From the NCBI GenBank assembly GCA_025800385.1, contig JAOXRS010000156.1, forward strand, positions 1 through 64,000: a DNA stretch of 64,000 bases, read 5' to 3'. The DNA is from Candidatus Albibeggiatoa sp. nov. NOAA. GTDB lineage: Bacteria > Pseudomonadota > Gammaproteobacteria > Beggiatoales > Beggiatoaceae. Every line of letters begins with the position of its first letter. Within the stretch, counting starts at the first letter, position 1. The position numbers and the translations under genes are program-made. The notes under the pieces are model-generated. The model was given only the letters and a program-made list of their open reading frames with translations, was not told the DNA's origin and did no database searches. Shown piece by piece: positions 56,101 through 64,000 of this stretch.

Positions 56101-58635
56101 ATCGGGTAAATAACGTGCTAAATCACCTGTTTTATACAGTTGTCCTTGTTGAGTAAAATGATTGGGAATAAATTTTTCCGCACTTAACTCAGGGCGATTA
56201 TGATAGCCACGGGCAACGCCTATTCCCCCAATATGCAATTCACCTGAAACGCCTATTGGTACAGGCTGTAACTGCTCATCTAAAATATGAATTTGAATAT
56301 TACTAATTGGTTTGCCAATCGGTACAGTATGGCGTTTTTCCTCAGGTTGGCACTGCCAGTAAGTCACATCAACCGCAGCTTCTGTAGGTCCATATAAATT
56401 ATGCAGGGAAATTTGTGGAAATAGCTCAAAAAAACGATTTTGTAAATCCACCGACAATGCTTCACCACTGCAAAAAACTTGGCGCAATGAGTAGCATTTA
56501 TATAACTGTGTACTCAGTAAAAAAGCCTGTAGCATTGAAGGTACAAAATGCAAGGTAGTTACTTGTTGTTGTCCAATCAGTTCCGCTAGATAATCTGGGC
56601 TTTTATGACCTTCTGGTTTGGCAAAAACCAGCTTTGCTCCCGCTAAAATCGGCCAAAAGAACTCCCATACCGAGACATCAAAACTAAACGGGGTTTTCTG
56701 TAAAACAGTATCTTGCTCAGTCAATTGATAAGCATCTTGCATCCATAACAAACGATTACTAACGGCTAAATGTGGATTCATTGCCCCTTTGGGCTTACCC
56801 GTAGAACCCGAGGTATAAATAACATAAGCCAGATTTTCTAGTTGAATATTGATATTTAAATTCTGAGTGGGATTTTGTGCAATCTGTTCCCAATCTGTAT
56901 CTAAACAAACTGTTTGTGCTTGATGGGGTGGTAAACTGTTTAAAAGATGACTTTGGGTTAAAATAATCGGCGTATCGGCATCTTCCAACATAAAAGCCAA
57001 GCGTTGCTCGGGATATGTTGGGTCTAAAGGCACATAAGCCCCTCCCGATTTTAAAATTCCCAATAAACTGACTAACATATCTAAACTGCGCTCAACACAC
57101 ACGCCAACCAAGGTTTCTGTTTTGACTCCAAGGCTTTGTAAATAATGCGCCAACTGGTTCGATTTTTCGTTTAACTGCTGATAAGTTAAATTTTCATCTT
57201 CAAATATTGCAGCAATAGCATCTGGTGTTTGCGTGACTTGTTGTTCAAACAGTTGATGCACACATTGTTGTGGGTAAGTTTTCTCAGTTTGATTCCACTG
57301 CTCAAGCTGGGTTTTATCTTTTTCAGTTAACAAAGAAAATTGATGCAATGCCTGAGTGGGCTGCGCAACAAACTGGGTTAAAATGAATTGGAAATGTTCA
57401 AATAATTGTTGAATTGCCGCATCATCAAATTGATTAGCATCGTAAGTAAAACGCACTTGTAATTGTAAATGTGGCAAAAAGCCAATCAGCAACGGATAAG
57501 GTATTTTTTCAGCCACATCAAAATTTTGAATATTAATCAATTCAGCATATTGTTTGACAGACTGATCTAGCGGATAGTTTTCGACAATCAATAATGAATC
57601 AAACAGTTTTTGACCTTGCTTAATCCCCGTCATCGTTTGGATATGCGCTAAAGGTAAATAAGCAAATTGCTCTCTTTCTGTATGTTGCTGCTGTAAATGT
57701 TTCAACCAATCAACTAACGGCTGCTCACCAATCTGCACCCGCACAGGCAAGGTGTTAATCAATAAACCCACAATAGATTCTACCTGTGGAATTTCAGGGG
57801 TTCTGCCAGACACCGTTGTACCAAACATCACATCATTTTGATTGGCATAGCGGCTTAATAAAAATGCCCATGCTCCTTGCATAATGGTGAAAAAAGTCAG
57901 TTGGTGCTGCTGAGTCAGTTGTTGTATATCTTTTTGCAATTGTTCAGGAAGTGAAAACTTTCGCTCTGAATAGCATGGGGTTTTAGAGCTGGAATTAAAA
58001 TACTGCCTAATTTGTGCATCTTTTAAATTATCCTGCCAAAATTGCTGCGCTTTATTCGCATCCTGTTTGGCAAGCCATTGTACATAGTTCGCGTAGTGTT
58101 TAGTCGGTTGAATATGCAATGGTTTTTGTTGGGTAATAGCTTGATAATATTCAAATAAATCCTTCAGGACAATACCCAATGACCAACCATCCATCAATAA
58201 ATGGTGATGTGTCCAAATAAAATGCCATTTATCTGCTGCCAGTTGCACAAAATAGAAGCGCATTAATGGCGGTGCTTCTACCTCAAATGCGGTGTTTCTA
58301 TCTTGTTGTAAAAGTTTTTGTAATTGAGCAGCTTGTTCCTGTTCAGCAACAGTTGTCCAGTCTAAAAGTTGTGGGTGTAGCTCAAGCTGTTTCAGAATAA
58401 TCTGTAATGGCTTTTTGGTTTTTTCCCACACGAATAGACTGCGTAAGGTTTGGTATTTATTGACGATATGCTGCCAAGCCGCCATGAATTGCTGAGGGTC
58501 AAAACCTTGTCTGGTTATTGAGAAGCTGACTTGCTCTATATAGTAATATGAGTCTTTGCTATATAACGCTTCAAATAACATCCCTTGTTGCATAGGAGAT
58601 AATGGGTAAATCGCCTCAACATTCTTTTTATCCAT
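50155..58635 (-). CDS. NRPS2: C-A-PCP-C-A[N-MT]-PCP-TE
   Basis: A 2826-residue two-module synthetase. C1 has HHLLMDG at 144-150 and the YPLSPMQQGMLF start typical of domains that accept D-configured donors, fitting the epimerase that ends NRPS3. A1 pocket D653, V654, W657, H696, F721, S723, L747, V755, D756 and K941 gives the serine code. PCP1 serine is S994. C2 has HHIISDG at 1182-1188. A2 pocket D1714, V1715, W1718, H1757, F1782, S1784, L1809, V1817, D1818 again gives serine. The embedded N-methyltransferase has its SAM loop at 2074-2080. PCP2 serine lies near 2501, and TE has GHSFG near 2631. Predicted additions are Ser then N-methyl-Ser, then release or cyclisation. It starts 21 nt after NRPS3 ends. 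Confidence 0.93.
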   Translation of the reverse strand: MDKKNVEAIYPLSPMQQGMLFEALYSKDSYYYIEQVSFSITRQGFDPQQFMAAWQHIVNKYQTLRSLFVWEKTKKPLQIILKQLELHPQLLDWTTVAEQEQAAQLQKLLQQDRNTAFEVEAPPLMRFYFVQLAADKWHFIWTHHHLLMDGWSLGIVLKDLFEYYQAITQQKPLHIQPTKHYANYVQWLAKQDANKAQQFWQDNLKDAQIRQYFNSSSKTPCYSERKFSLPEQLQKDIQQLTQQHQLTFFTIMQGAWAFLLSRYANQNDVMFGTTVSGRTPEIPQVESIVGLLINTLPVRVQIGEQPLVDWLKHLQQQHTEREQFAYLPLAHIQTMTGIKQGQKLFDSLLIVENYPLDQSVKQYAELINIQNFDVAEKIPYPLLIGFLPHLQLQVRFTYDANQFDDAAIQQLFEHFQFILTQFVAQPTQALHQFSLLTEKDKTQLEQWNQTEKTYPQQCVHQLFEQQVTQTPDAIAAIFEDENLTYQQLNEKSNQLAHYLQSLGVKTETLVGVCVERSLDMLVSLLGILKSGGAYVPLDPTYPEQRLAFMLEDADTPIILTQSHLLNSLPPHQAQTVCLDTDWEQIAQNPTQNLNINIQLENLAYVIYTSGSTGKPKGAMNPHLAVSNRLLWMQDAYQLTEQDTVLQKTPFSFDVSVWEFFWPILAGAKLVFAKPEGHKSPDYLAELIGQQQVTTLHFVPSMLQAFLLSTQLYKCYSLRQVFCSGEALSVDLQNRFFELFPQISLHNLYGPTEAAVDVTYWQCQPEEKRHTVPIGKPISNIQIHILDEQLQPVPIGVSGELHIGGIGVARGYHNRPELSAEKFIPNHFTQQGQLYKTGDLARYLPDGNIEYLGRIDFQVKIRGFRIELGEIEALINQFPTVQTSLVNVYETQGDKKLVAYLVADTEIQQADLKTHLKQKLPDYMLPSYVVQLEDFPLTPNGKVDRKALPEPEHVVTTYIAPRNELEQTLAEIWQTILEVPRVGLHDNFFELGGHSLLSVRLTAKVQETFNIKLSVADIFKSQTLLEFSQLITPQSELKDISIPVVSRKKPLLASFPQQNLWLMNELDTNGTIYNISIPLHISGKLDVVALKNSFNALLQRHEVLRTVFNVQQDKLVQVVKPYAFADIGIINLQHLPTAERLEAAKGEILQRVKQRKDLTQDTLFGLFVFQLDEAESVLTLLIHHIISDGCSITNLFNELNALYEHFAHNKPLDLPVLQIQYADAAAWQHQQMQGEQLQKQLDYWKQQLKDNPSALPLPTDYPKRFETKPGGIEKIALEKPLVQKLVDLRQQHNTSNFVILLTALKILLYKWTQQADLVVGTVVAGRNHSQMDHLLGCFINLLAIRSKPDESQSALAFFKQVHKTVFDAYDNQECPFTKVVEALNQEQQTSHNTIYNVAFLLQNFPKPAFSPDGLAVSVLNLNEQHAYLDLRFIAYESDEQILFECEYNTDLFKPSTIQYLLQNYSHFLAFLVEMPDLPLSQFSLSLHLLQQAHLPHLLQASEQKQLDAWNATQKIYPHTCLHQLVERQVQATPDAVAVIYDNQPLTYKQLNQKANQLAHYLRYLGVQTEDFVGIYVERSLEMMVGLLGILKAGAAYVPLDPSYPAERIEFMLQDAAPPVLLTQQHLLSTLPHHHAQPVCLDRDWGKIAKHSRKNPNLSIELDQLAYMIYTSGSTGKPKGAMNPHLAISNRLLWMQDAYQLSEHDTVLQKTPFSFDVSVWEFFWPLLAGAKLVFAKPEGHKDAAYLAQLIQQSQVTTLHFVPSMLQLFLQAINVERCTSLRQVFCSGEALPVDLQNKFFDTFPHNVALHNLYGPTEAAVDVTYWQCQPDEKRHTVPIGKPINNIQIHILDQDLRPVPIGLAGELHIAGIGVARGYHNRPELSAEKFIENPLGQADTLVIPQPESHLSLTQKLGYVFHSKSKSITLTTANQLYKTGDLARWLPDGEIEYLGRLDHQVKIRGFRIELGEIEAAITQSAQVNECVVLVKEGDEIEDKQLIAFIVPEAEPVENQESAYVEQVSEIYHHTYGEVDEQATDFNIAGWNSSYTGKAIPGTEMQEWVKYTVQRILALKPQHIVEIGCGTGLLLSRIAPHCQAYLGLDLSAEAVAHVSQLQKSHPELDHVNLQQAPADDFSAIAKETHDTLVINSVVQHFPSIQYFTNVLAQAVETVKDGGRIFIGDIRSFGLLETYHASVQLYQAHCEINLAELSHRIEKQLVQEEELVVDPAFFVALQAQHPRIQHIEIYPKRGEFFNELTKFRFDVVLHIGQTPNYCEVAWQDWQPQWDLTAIREHLVQKQPQTFGLNHVSNLRLVEENVLLQQLQQGKTEQTIAAFRQQLDKTVGLNPEALYQLADELDYQIEISWLNTDKSGQFSVVFKQADVEGLATFTKPSVDADYQMYANAPLQQSGLYQQQIVTDLKQVLQKQLPDYMNPAHYVLLEHIPLTPNGKADRNALLAMDIESSRHIRDLKPARDDVDQALIEIWQEVLNVKPIGITDNFFDLGGHSLLAIRVMSKIHQQFGQNLPLAALFEGATIESLARIVRGQSVILNWNPVVKIQPNGDKPTLYCVPGSGGNVLYYYELAHALGIERPFYGLQARGLDGIAEPLTTVEEIAAYHVNNVRQVQPTGPYYICGHSFGVYVAFEMARQLEQQGEEIALLAILDLDASYGYTKHSCHHWDEVMWILEISKVIEFVFNKKINLKKRALLALDSAEARYFYFKEKLESVNFYPPNTPMEQFMAQLNVYKADMLATTSCHKPQTKLKAKIALFKTKTGVQTGDNAKTLQEPTWDWQQLAEQTVDIYDVDGDHNTMIQQPHVIGLAEKLNQALDKA

Positions 58636-58656
58636 ACCAAAACCTTTACTAATTTA

Positions 58657-61600
58657 CTAAAGTTGTTCAAGTAAGTTATCTAAATCATCTTGACTTAGGT
58701 CTGCCTCAGGGAAGTCTGACGGCGTATAACCACTTGATTGAGGTGCTAAACAATGTTCAATTAATACCTGCAACTGGTTAACGTACTGTGTCACCAATTG
58801 CTGTATTGTATCTGTGCGATGGAACGCTTGGCTATATGTACAAGTGACATGCAGCTGCTCATCTACAATCATCAAATTAAAATCAAGCAAGTAAGGACGT
58901 TGATTCTGTGGATCATGATAAGGCGCAGTTTGTTGCGTACTCAGGCCTGCAAATAACCCACTTTGTACATTTTGATCAAATTGACCCAAATAGTTAAAAC
59001 TTAACTGTGCTTGAGGTGATGTACTTAACTGTTTGCAAATTGTCTGATCTTCGCTTAAATAACGTAAGATACCAAAACTAATGCCGTTATCTGGAATCTG
59101 ACGTAATTGCTCTTTGACCGATTTAATCACTGTTTCTAAGTCAGTTGATGATTCGGTCTGCAACACTACAGGATACAAACTGGTAAACCAACCCACGGTG
59201 CGAGACAAGTCAATTTCTTCGCTAATCAGTTCACGGCCATGACTTTCTAAGTCAAAATGGATTGACGGCTGTTGCGTCCAATTGGAGACAGTCAACGCCA
59301 ATGCTGCTAACAGTATGTCATTGATTTGAGTGTTATACGCTTGTGAAATATTTTGCAATAAATCCGTTGTCTGGGTTTTAGTCAACAAAGCGGTGATTTC
59401 AGCACTGGATTGCACCGTATTGGCTGCTAGTTCAGGATTAAAGTCCGTAGGCATTTTTCCTGTGGCTAGCTGTAAACGTTGTGTCCAAAAATCTAAATGC
59501 TGTGCTGAAGTTGGTGCATATTTTTGTAAGCACTTCGCCCAATCTTGATATGCAGTGGTTTTCTCTGGCAATTGCATTGATTCTTGTTGCAATAATTGCT
59601 GATACAGTTGCGACAAGTCATTTAATAAAATCCGCCATGACATGCCATCCACTGCTAAATGATGGATCGCTATAAATAAATAATCATTTTGCCCATGACT
59701 ATCTTGCAAAAAGACTGCTTTAAGCAATTGCGGAGTTTCGATATTTAAGCTAGCTTGGGCTTGTTGGGTAATCGCCTCAATAGATGGATCAGATGCACTA
59801 TTGAAACTTACAACATCCAATTGCACTGGCGACACTTCAGCCATATCGTATTGCTGCCACTGTCCATCTTGCTGCTTAAATTGCAAGCGCAACGCATCAT
59901 GGTATTGCACCAGATGTTGAATGGCTTGTTCCAATAATGTTGTTTGTGCGCCACTGGCAACATTTAACAACACAGATTGATTGTAATAATGTTTATTGGC
60001 TAAGTCTTGCTCAAAGAACCAGCTTTGAATCGGAGTCAATAACACCTCGCCTGTTACTGCACCTTGTTGTGCTTGAATGCCTTCACTTATTTCAATCACA
60101 GCGGCTAATTCAGCAATGGTTTGATATTGGAAAATTAAACGTGGCGTGAGTTTAAGTTTTTGCTGATTGGCGCGGGCAACCACTTGAATACTGAGAATGG
60201 AATCACCGCCCAAAGCAAAGAAATTATCGTTAATCCCAATCGGTTGGATATTAAGTACCTCTTGCCAAATATCCACCAATATCTGTTCAACTTGGTTCTG
60301 AGCAGGCTGTAAATCAGCTGTATCACGTCCTGCATGTATATCCATATTTAACAGAGCTTTGCGATCTGCTTTGCCATTTGGGGTTAAAGGCATTTGCTCC
60401 AAAGTGACATAATGCGCAGGGTTCATGTAATCAGGCAATTGTTTTTGCAGACTTTGTTTTAAGCTTTGCAAATATAAACTGGAATGCTGTAAAGGTGAGC
60501 TGGCATAAGCGGCATACTCTTGCGTGGCGGCCAAAGCAGGAAAATCAGCCAAACCCTGAACATGATTGCGCTTAAATACAGCAGCAAAATGACCACTACT
60601 TTCCATTTCTAGCCATGAAATTTCTACTTGATAATCATCTAATTCATTGGCCAATTGATATAAAGCTTGTGGATTAATTGCAGAGACTGCATCAGTTGGG
60701 GTTTTAAAGCTGGCAACCGTACCCGTCCAATCTTGTTGCAATAAGGTGTTTTCTTCCACTAATCGTGCATTGCGAATTCGCTGTAAACCAAATACCTCAG
60801 GTTGATTTTGAGTTAAATGCTTGCGAATCACCTCTAAATCCCAACGTGGTGACCATGTTTGCCAATCCACAGGATACAATTCAGGTTTTTGCCCAATATG
60901 TAACACCACATCATAACGGAACTTGGTTAATTCATTATCAAACTCACCTTGTTTGGGTTGCACTTCAATATGCTGAATACGCGGATAAAGCTGTTGTAAC
61001 GCAACAAAATAACGCGATTCCATTAACAACTCTTCTTCCTGCAATAGCTGTTTATCAATGGTTTGTCGCAAATCGGCTAGCGTGGTGTCATCCGTCGCTT
61101 GATATAATTGCACGGAAGCATGGAAATGCTCTAACAAGCAGAAGTTACGTAAATCACCCACAAAAATCCGTGCGCCATCGGTGACCGTTTCTACCGCCTG
61201 TTGTAACACTTTGGTTAAGTATTGGATGCTGGGGAAATACTGCGCCACCGAATTCAATATTACAGTGTCATATTCATCTTTATCAATTGCAGTAAAATCA
61301 TCTGCCATCGCTTGTTGTAATGAAACGTGATGCAAAGCAGGATGGGTTTGTTTCAATAACGCAACATAATCAATTGCTTGATCTGACAAATCCAAGCCTA
61401 AATAAGCCTGACACTGTGGTGCAACCCGCGATAACAACAAACCTGTACCACAACCGATTTCCACCGTTTTCTGTGGCTGCAAGGCTAAAATCCGTTCTAC
61501 CGTATCTTCAACCCATTCTTCCATCTCAGCGGCAGGAATTTCTTGACCCGTATAACTACTATTCCAGCCGATAATATTAAAATCTGTCGCACCCTCATCA

Positions 61601-64000
61601 GTATCGCTGCCACTATAAGTATGCTGAAACACTTGTGAAATCAGATCAACATAAGTGGTTTCCTGCTGCGCGTCTTGTTCTTTTTGCGGCACGATAAACG
61701 CAATTAACTGTTTCGCGTTGGTGATTTCATGATTTTGCACTAACACAATACACTCATTGACTTGTGGATGTTGTGCAATCGCCGCTTCAATTTCGCCTAA
61801 TTCAATTCTGAACCCACGGATTTTAACTTGATGATCGATCCGCCCTAAATATTCCACATCGCCCGATTCTAAATAACGTGCTAAATCCCCCGTGCGATAC
61901 AACTTTTCATCAGGATTAAATGGGTTTTGAATAAAGCGTTGTGCGGTCAACTCATCGCGATTTAAATAACCTCTGGCCACGCCTAAACCACCTACATACA
62001 TTTCACCACTGACTTTGGTTGGCACAGGATTTTGATGCTGATCCAGAATATATAAGGTTAAATCAGGAATCGGCTGGCCAATCACACTGGCTTCATTATC
62101 AAGGTCTGCTCTGCTCAGAGGACGATATGTGACGTGCACCGTGGTTTCGGTAATACCATACATGTTAATCAATTGTGGTTTTTGATCGCCATGCCTATCA
62201 AACCATTCTTTCAATGCTGGAATATCTAAAGCTTCACCACCAAAAGTGATATAACGTAAATCTAAATCTGCCTGACTTTGTTTATCGATTTGCATCAATT
62301 GGTAAAAAGCCGATGGGGTTTGATTTAATACCGTGACTTTGTGTTGTTGCAATAGCTGATAAAAATCTTGTGGCGAACGACTGACCCAATACGGCACAAC
62401 CACCAATTTACCGCCGTACAATAATGCCCCCCATAATTCCCAAACTGAAAAATCAAACGCATAAGAATGGAACAACGTCCACACATCGTTTTGATTAAAT
62501 TGATACCAGTCTTGGGTCTGAGTGAAAAGGCGCGTAACGTTGTGATGTTGAATCAAGCAACCTTTTGGATTACCTGTAGAACCTGAGGTGTAAATCACAT
62601 AGCTTAGGTTTTCAGGCGTGGTTTGACATACTGGATTTTGGGTTGGGCACTGTGCTAATTCATTATCAATTTGGTCAAGACAAACGATTTGACTGTCCGA
62701 CTCGCTAAATCTATCCGTTAGTGAACTGTGGGTTAACAATATGGGTGCTTGGGCATCGTTGAGAATAAAATTCAACCGATCATCTGGATAAGCCAATTCT
62801 AACGGCACATACGCCCCGCCTGCTTTTAAAATACCTAAAATCGCAACCACAATATCTAAGCTACGTTCTAAGCATAAACCAACCAAAGTGTCAGGTTTCA
62901 CTCCTTGAGCTTGGAGATAATGTGCCAATTGATTGGCTTTTTGATTCAGTTGTTGATAGCTTAATGTTTGCTGTTCAAATACCGCTGCAATATTGTTTGG
63001 CACAGCTTGTACTTGTTGTTCAAACACTTGGTGTACACATTGTGGCGGATAATCCGTGGCAGCCATTGCACGCGTAGTCAATTGCTCGTGTTCTTGCTCA
63101 GACAACATGCTTAACGTCGAAATATTTTTCTCTGGCTGATTCACAATATTGGTCAATAAGACTTCGAAATGCTCAATCATGCGCTGAATGGTTTGCGGCT
63201 TAAACAAAGCAGAATTATATTCCCATGAACCAATCAAGCTGCCATCAGTTTCAACCATGAGTAACGTCATATCAAACTGAGCAATTTTTTGCTCTAACAC
63301 CCGTGTTTCCAATACCAGATCACCGAGTTGCATGTTTGCACCTTTTTCTTTCAATACGAAAGGCGCACACTCAGGCAGTTTATGCGGTTTTTGTAAACCA
63401 AATGCGGCTTGGAATAGTGGTGATAAGCTCGGCTCACGTTCTTGTAATAATTTATCAACCAACAATTGGAATGGGTAATGTTGATTTTCTAAAGCGTTTA
63501 ATACATGTGATTGGGTTTGAGTTAAGAACTCATCAAAGCTGATGTCTGTGGATAAATCCCCTCTTAGTACCAGCATATTGGTGAAATAACCCACTACATC
63601 ATCGAAATTTGCATGGTATCGACCTGCAGAAGGTGAGCCAACTAAAATGTCATCTTGTTGTGTATAGCGATGTAATAGGACTTGGAAAGCAGCTAATAGC
63701 AATGTGTATAATGTCGTACCTGACGATTTCACCATAGCTTTCAATGCTTGAATGAGCTTAGGTTCGAGCTTAAAGCCAATCGATGCACCCGTGTAAGTTT
63801 GAATGGATGGACGCGGATAATCTAACGGTAAATCCAAAACAGGCAAATCACCTGACAGCCTTTCTAACCAGTATTGCGCTTGTAAATCACCTTGGGTAGA
63901 GTTCAACATGGTATGCTGCCAATAGGCAAAATCGATATAGTTTGATTTAATAGACGGTAGCTCTACCTGTTTGTCTTGGCTATAACCCTCATAATAAGCT
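58657..64000 (-). CDS. NRPS3: ...C-A[N-MT]-PCP-E, partial at right edge
   Basis: The frame is open to base 64000; the apparent ATG at 63909 is internal, since residues before it (IDFAYWQHT) continue a condensation domain. Counting from that Met: C-domain remainder 1-270; A domain 290 onward with TSGSTGNPKG at 441. Pocket D486, F487, W490, N529, T555, G557, M583, V591, H592 is close to the threonine code DFWNIGMVHK, with T for I. An N-methyltransferase (EIGCGTG loop) sits between A8 and A9. The PCP has LGGDSILS, the form that precedes epimerisation domains. The E domain (LTPIQSWFFEQ, HHLAVDG, FNYLGQFDQ) follows, then a docking tail DFPEADLSQDDLDNLLEQL. Predicted product residue: an N-methylated, D-configured Thr-like unit handed to NRPS2, or possibly NRPS1. 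Confidence 0.92.
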   Translation of the reverse strand, partial: AYYEGYSQDKQVELPSIKSNYIDFAYWQHTMLNSTQGDLQAQYWLERLSGDLPVLDLPLDYPRPSIQTYTGASIGFKLEPKLIQALKAMVKSSGTTLYTLLLAAFQVLLHRYTQQDDILVGSPSAGRYHANFDDVVGYFTNMLVLRGDLSTDISFDEFLTQTQSHVLNALENQHYPFQLLVDKLLQEREPSLSPLFQAAFGLQKPHKLPECAPFVLKEKGANMQLGDLVLETRVLEQKIAQFDMTLLMVETDGSLIGSWEYNSALFKPQTIQRMIEHFEVLLTNIVNQPEKNISTLSMLSEQEHEQLTTRAMAATDYPPQCVHQVFEQQVQAVPNNIAAVFEQQTLSYQQLNQKANQLAHYLQAQGVKPDTLVGLCLERSLDIVVAILGILKAGGAYVPLELAYPDDRLNFILNDAQAPILLTHSSLTDRFSESDSQIVCLDQIDNELAQCPTQNPVCQTTPENLSYVIYTSGSTGNPKGCLIQHHNVTRLFTQTQDWYQFNQNDVWTLFHSYAFDFSVWELWGALLYGGKLVVVPYWVSRSPQDFYQLLQQHKVTVLNQTPSAFYQLMQIDKQSQADLDLRYITFGGEALDIPALKEWFDRHGDQKPQLINMYGITETTVHVTYRPLSRADLDNEASVIGQPIPDLTLYILDQHQNPVPTKVSGEMYVGGLGVARGYLNRDELTAQRFIQNPFNPDEKLYRTGDLARYLESGDVEYLGRIDHQVKIRGFRIELGEIEAAIAQHPQVNECIVLVQNHEITNAKQLIAFIVPQKEQDAQQETTYVDLISQVFQHTYSGSDTDEGATDFNIIGWNSSYTGQEIPAAEMEEWVEDTVERILALQPQKTVEIGCGTGLLLSRVAPQCQAYLGLDLSDQAIDYVALLKQTHPALHHVSLQQAMADDFTAIDKDEYDTVILNSVAQYFPSIQYLTKVLQQAVETVTDGARIFVGDLRNFCLLEHFHASVQLYQATDDTTLADLRQTIDKQLLQEEELLMESRYFVALQQLYPRIQHIEVQPKQGEFDNELTKFRYDVVLHIGQKPELYPVDWQTWSPRWDLEVIRKHLTQNQPEVFGLQRIRNARLVEENTLLQQDWTGTVASFKTPTDAVSAINPQALYQLANELDDYQVEISWLEMESSGHFAAVFKRNHVQGLADFPALAATQEYAAYASSPLQHSSLYLQSLKQSLQKQLPDYMNPAHYVTLEQMPLTPNGKADRKALLNMDIHAGRDTADLQPAQNQVEQILVDIWQEVLNIQPIGINDNFFALGGDSILSIQVVARANQQKLKLTPRLIFQYQTIAELAAVIEISEGIQAQQGAVTGEVLLTPIQSWFFEQDLANKHYYNQSVLLNVASGAQTTLLEQAIQHLVQYHDALRLQFKQQDGQWQQYDMAEVSPVQLDVVSFNSASDPSIEAITQQAQASLNIETPQLLKAVFLQDSHGQNDYLFIAIHHLAVDGMSWRILLNDLSQLYQQLLQQESMQLPEKTTAYQDWAKCLQKYAPTSAQHLDFWTQRLQLATGKMPTDFNPELAANTVQSSAEITALLTKTQTTDLLQNISQAYNTQINDILLAALALTVSNWTQQPSIHFDLESHGRELISEEIDLSRTVGWFTSLYPVVLQTESSTDLETVIKSVKEQLRQIPDNGISFGILRYLSEDQTICKQLSTSPQAQLSFNYLGQFDQNVQSGLFAGLSTQQTAPYHDPQNQRPYLLDFNLMIVDEQLHVTCTYSQAFHRTDTIQQLVTQYVNQLQVLIEHCLAPQSSGYTPSDFPEADLSQDDLDNLLEQL

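Noticed and set aside
63909-63911. ATG considered as the NRPS3 start
   Set aside because: Residues upstream continue a condensation-domain sequence to the window edge with no stop.
43750-64000. Cyanobacterial origin of the window suggested by nested N-MT NRPS and heptamer repeats
   Set aside because: PdxB, MsrPQ, the Fur type, the ispE-tRNA-Gln-prs block and the DsrS-like gene point to Gammaproteobacteria. Transfer of NRPS parts remains possible.

Overview
The window reads as chromosome of a sulfur-oxidising gammaproteobacterium, most likely a Beggiatoa/Thiotrichales-type organism. This is inference from gene content: a dissimilatory-type ATP sulfurylase (sat), a protein resembling the sulfur-oxidiser protein DsrS, PHA synthase, a glycine-betaine methylation pathway, MsrPQ, PdxB, a Roc-COR leucine-rich-repeat protein and a TPR-CHAT protein. 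By eye the DNA is AT-rich and carries short heptameric repeats. No phage, insertion sequence, rRNA or CRISPR was seen.

Layout. 1-5.4 kb: partial Kef-type antiporter, squalene/phytoene synthase, sat, a DegP/HtrA protease and a small hypothetical gene. 5.5-11.9 kb: housekeeping block with an aminotransferase, ispE, tRNA-Gln, prs, rplY, pth and pdxB; the usual gammaproteobacterial order prs-rplY-pth is split by a four-helix-bundle gene flanked by inverted heptamer repeats. 12-13.9 kb: two-gene operon making glycine betaine from glycine. 14-19 kb (mostly minus): YchJ, an 812-residue LRR-Roc-COR GTPase, a small membrane protein and aroA. 19-27 kb: CheB-like esterase, ABC-2 transporter, secreted lipase, DMT transporter, fur, a Gly/Cys-tailed membrane protein and phaC. 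27-36 kb: PatB-type lyase, hypC/hypA, era, a DsrS-like gene, a CbiM-like permease with a secreted partner, and an orphan pseudopilin cluster. 36-42 kb (minus): MsrP, MsrQ, a membrane coiled-coil protein and a TPR-CHAT protein arranged like an operon, with a PH-domain gene just upstream; then a CopD-like protein and a parvulin-type PPIase on the plus strand.

43.7-64 kb holds the most interesting region: a minus-strand nonribosomal peptide synthetase locus that runs off the right edge. Transcription order is NRPS3 (C-A[N-MT]-PCP-E, Thr-like code), NRPS2 (C-A-PCP-C-A[N-MT]-PCP-TE, two Ser codes), then decayed sequence, then NRPS1 (C-A[N-MT]-PCP-TE, Ser code). The decayed stretch contains a dead copy of the NRPS3 3' end and a dead copy of the PPIase 3' end. 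The arrangement shows that the end of the locus, from the PPIase 3' end into the epimerisation domain, was tandemly duplicated. NRPS1 equals NRPS2 without one internal A-PCP-C unit. Two alternative terminal synthetases with separate thioesterases therefore coexist, which could give two peptide congeners from one upstream assembly line, if NRPS1 is expressed.
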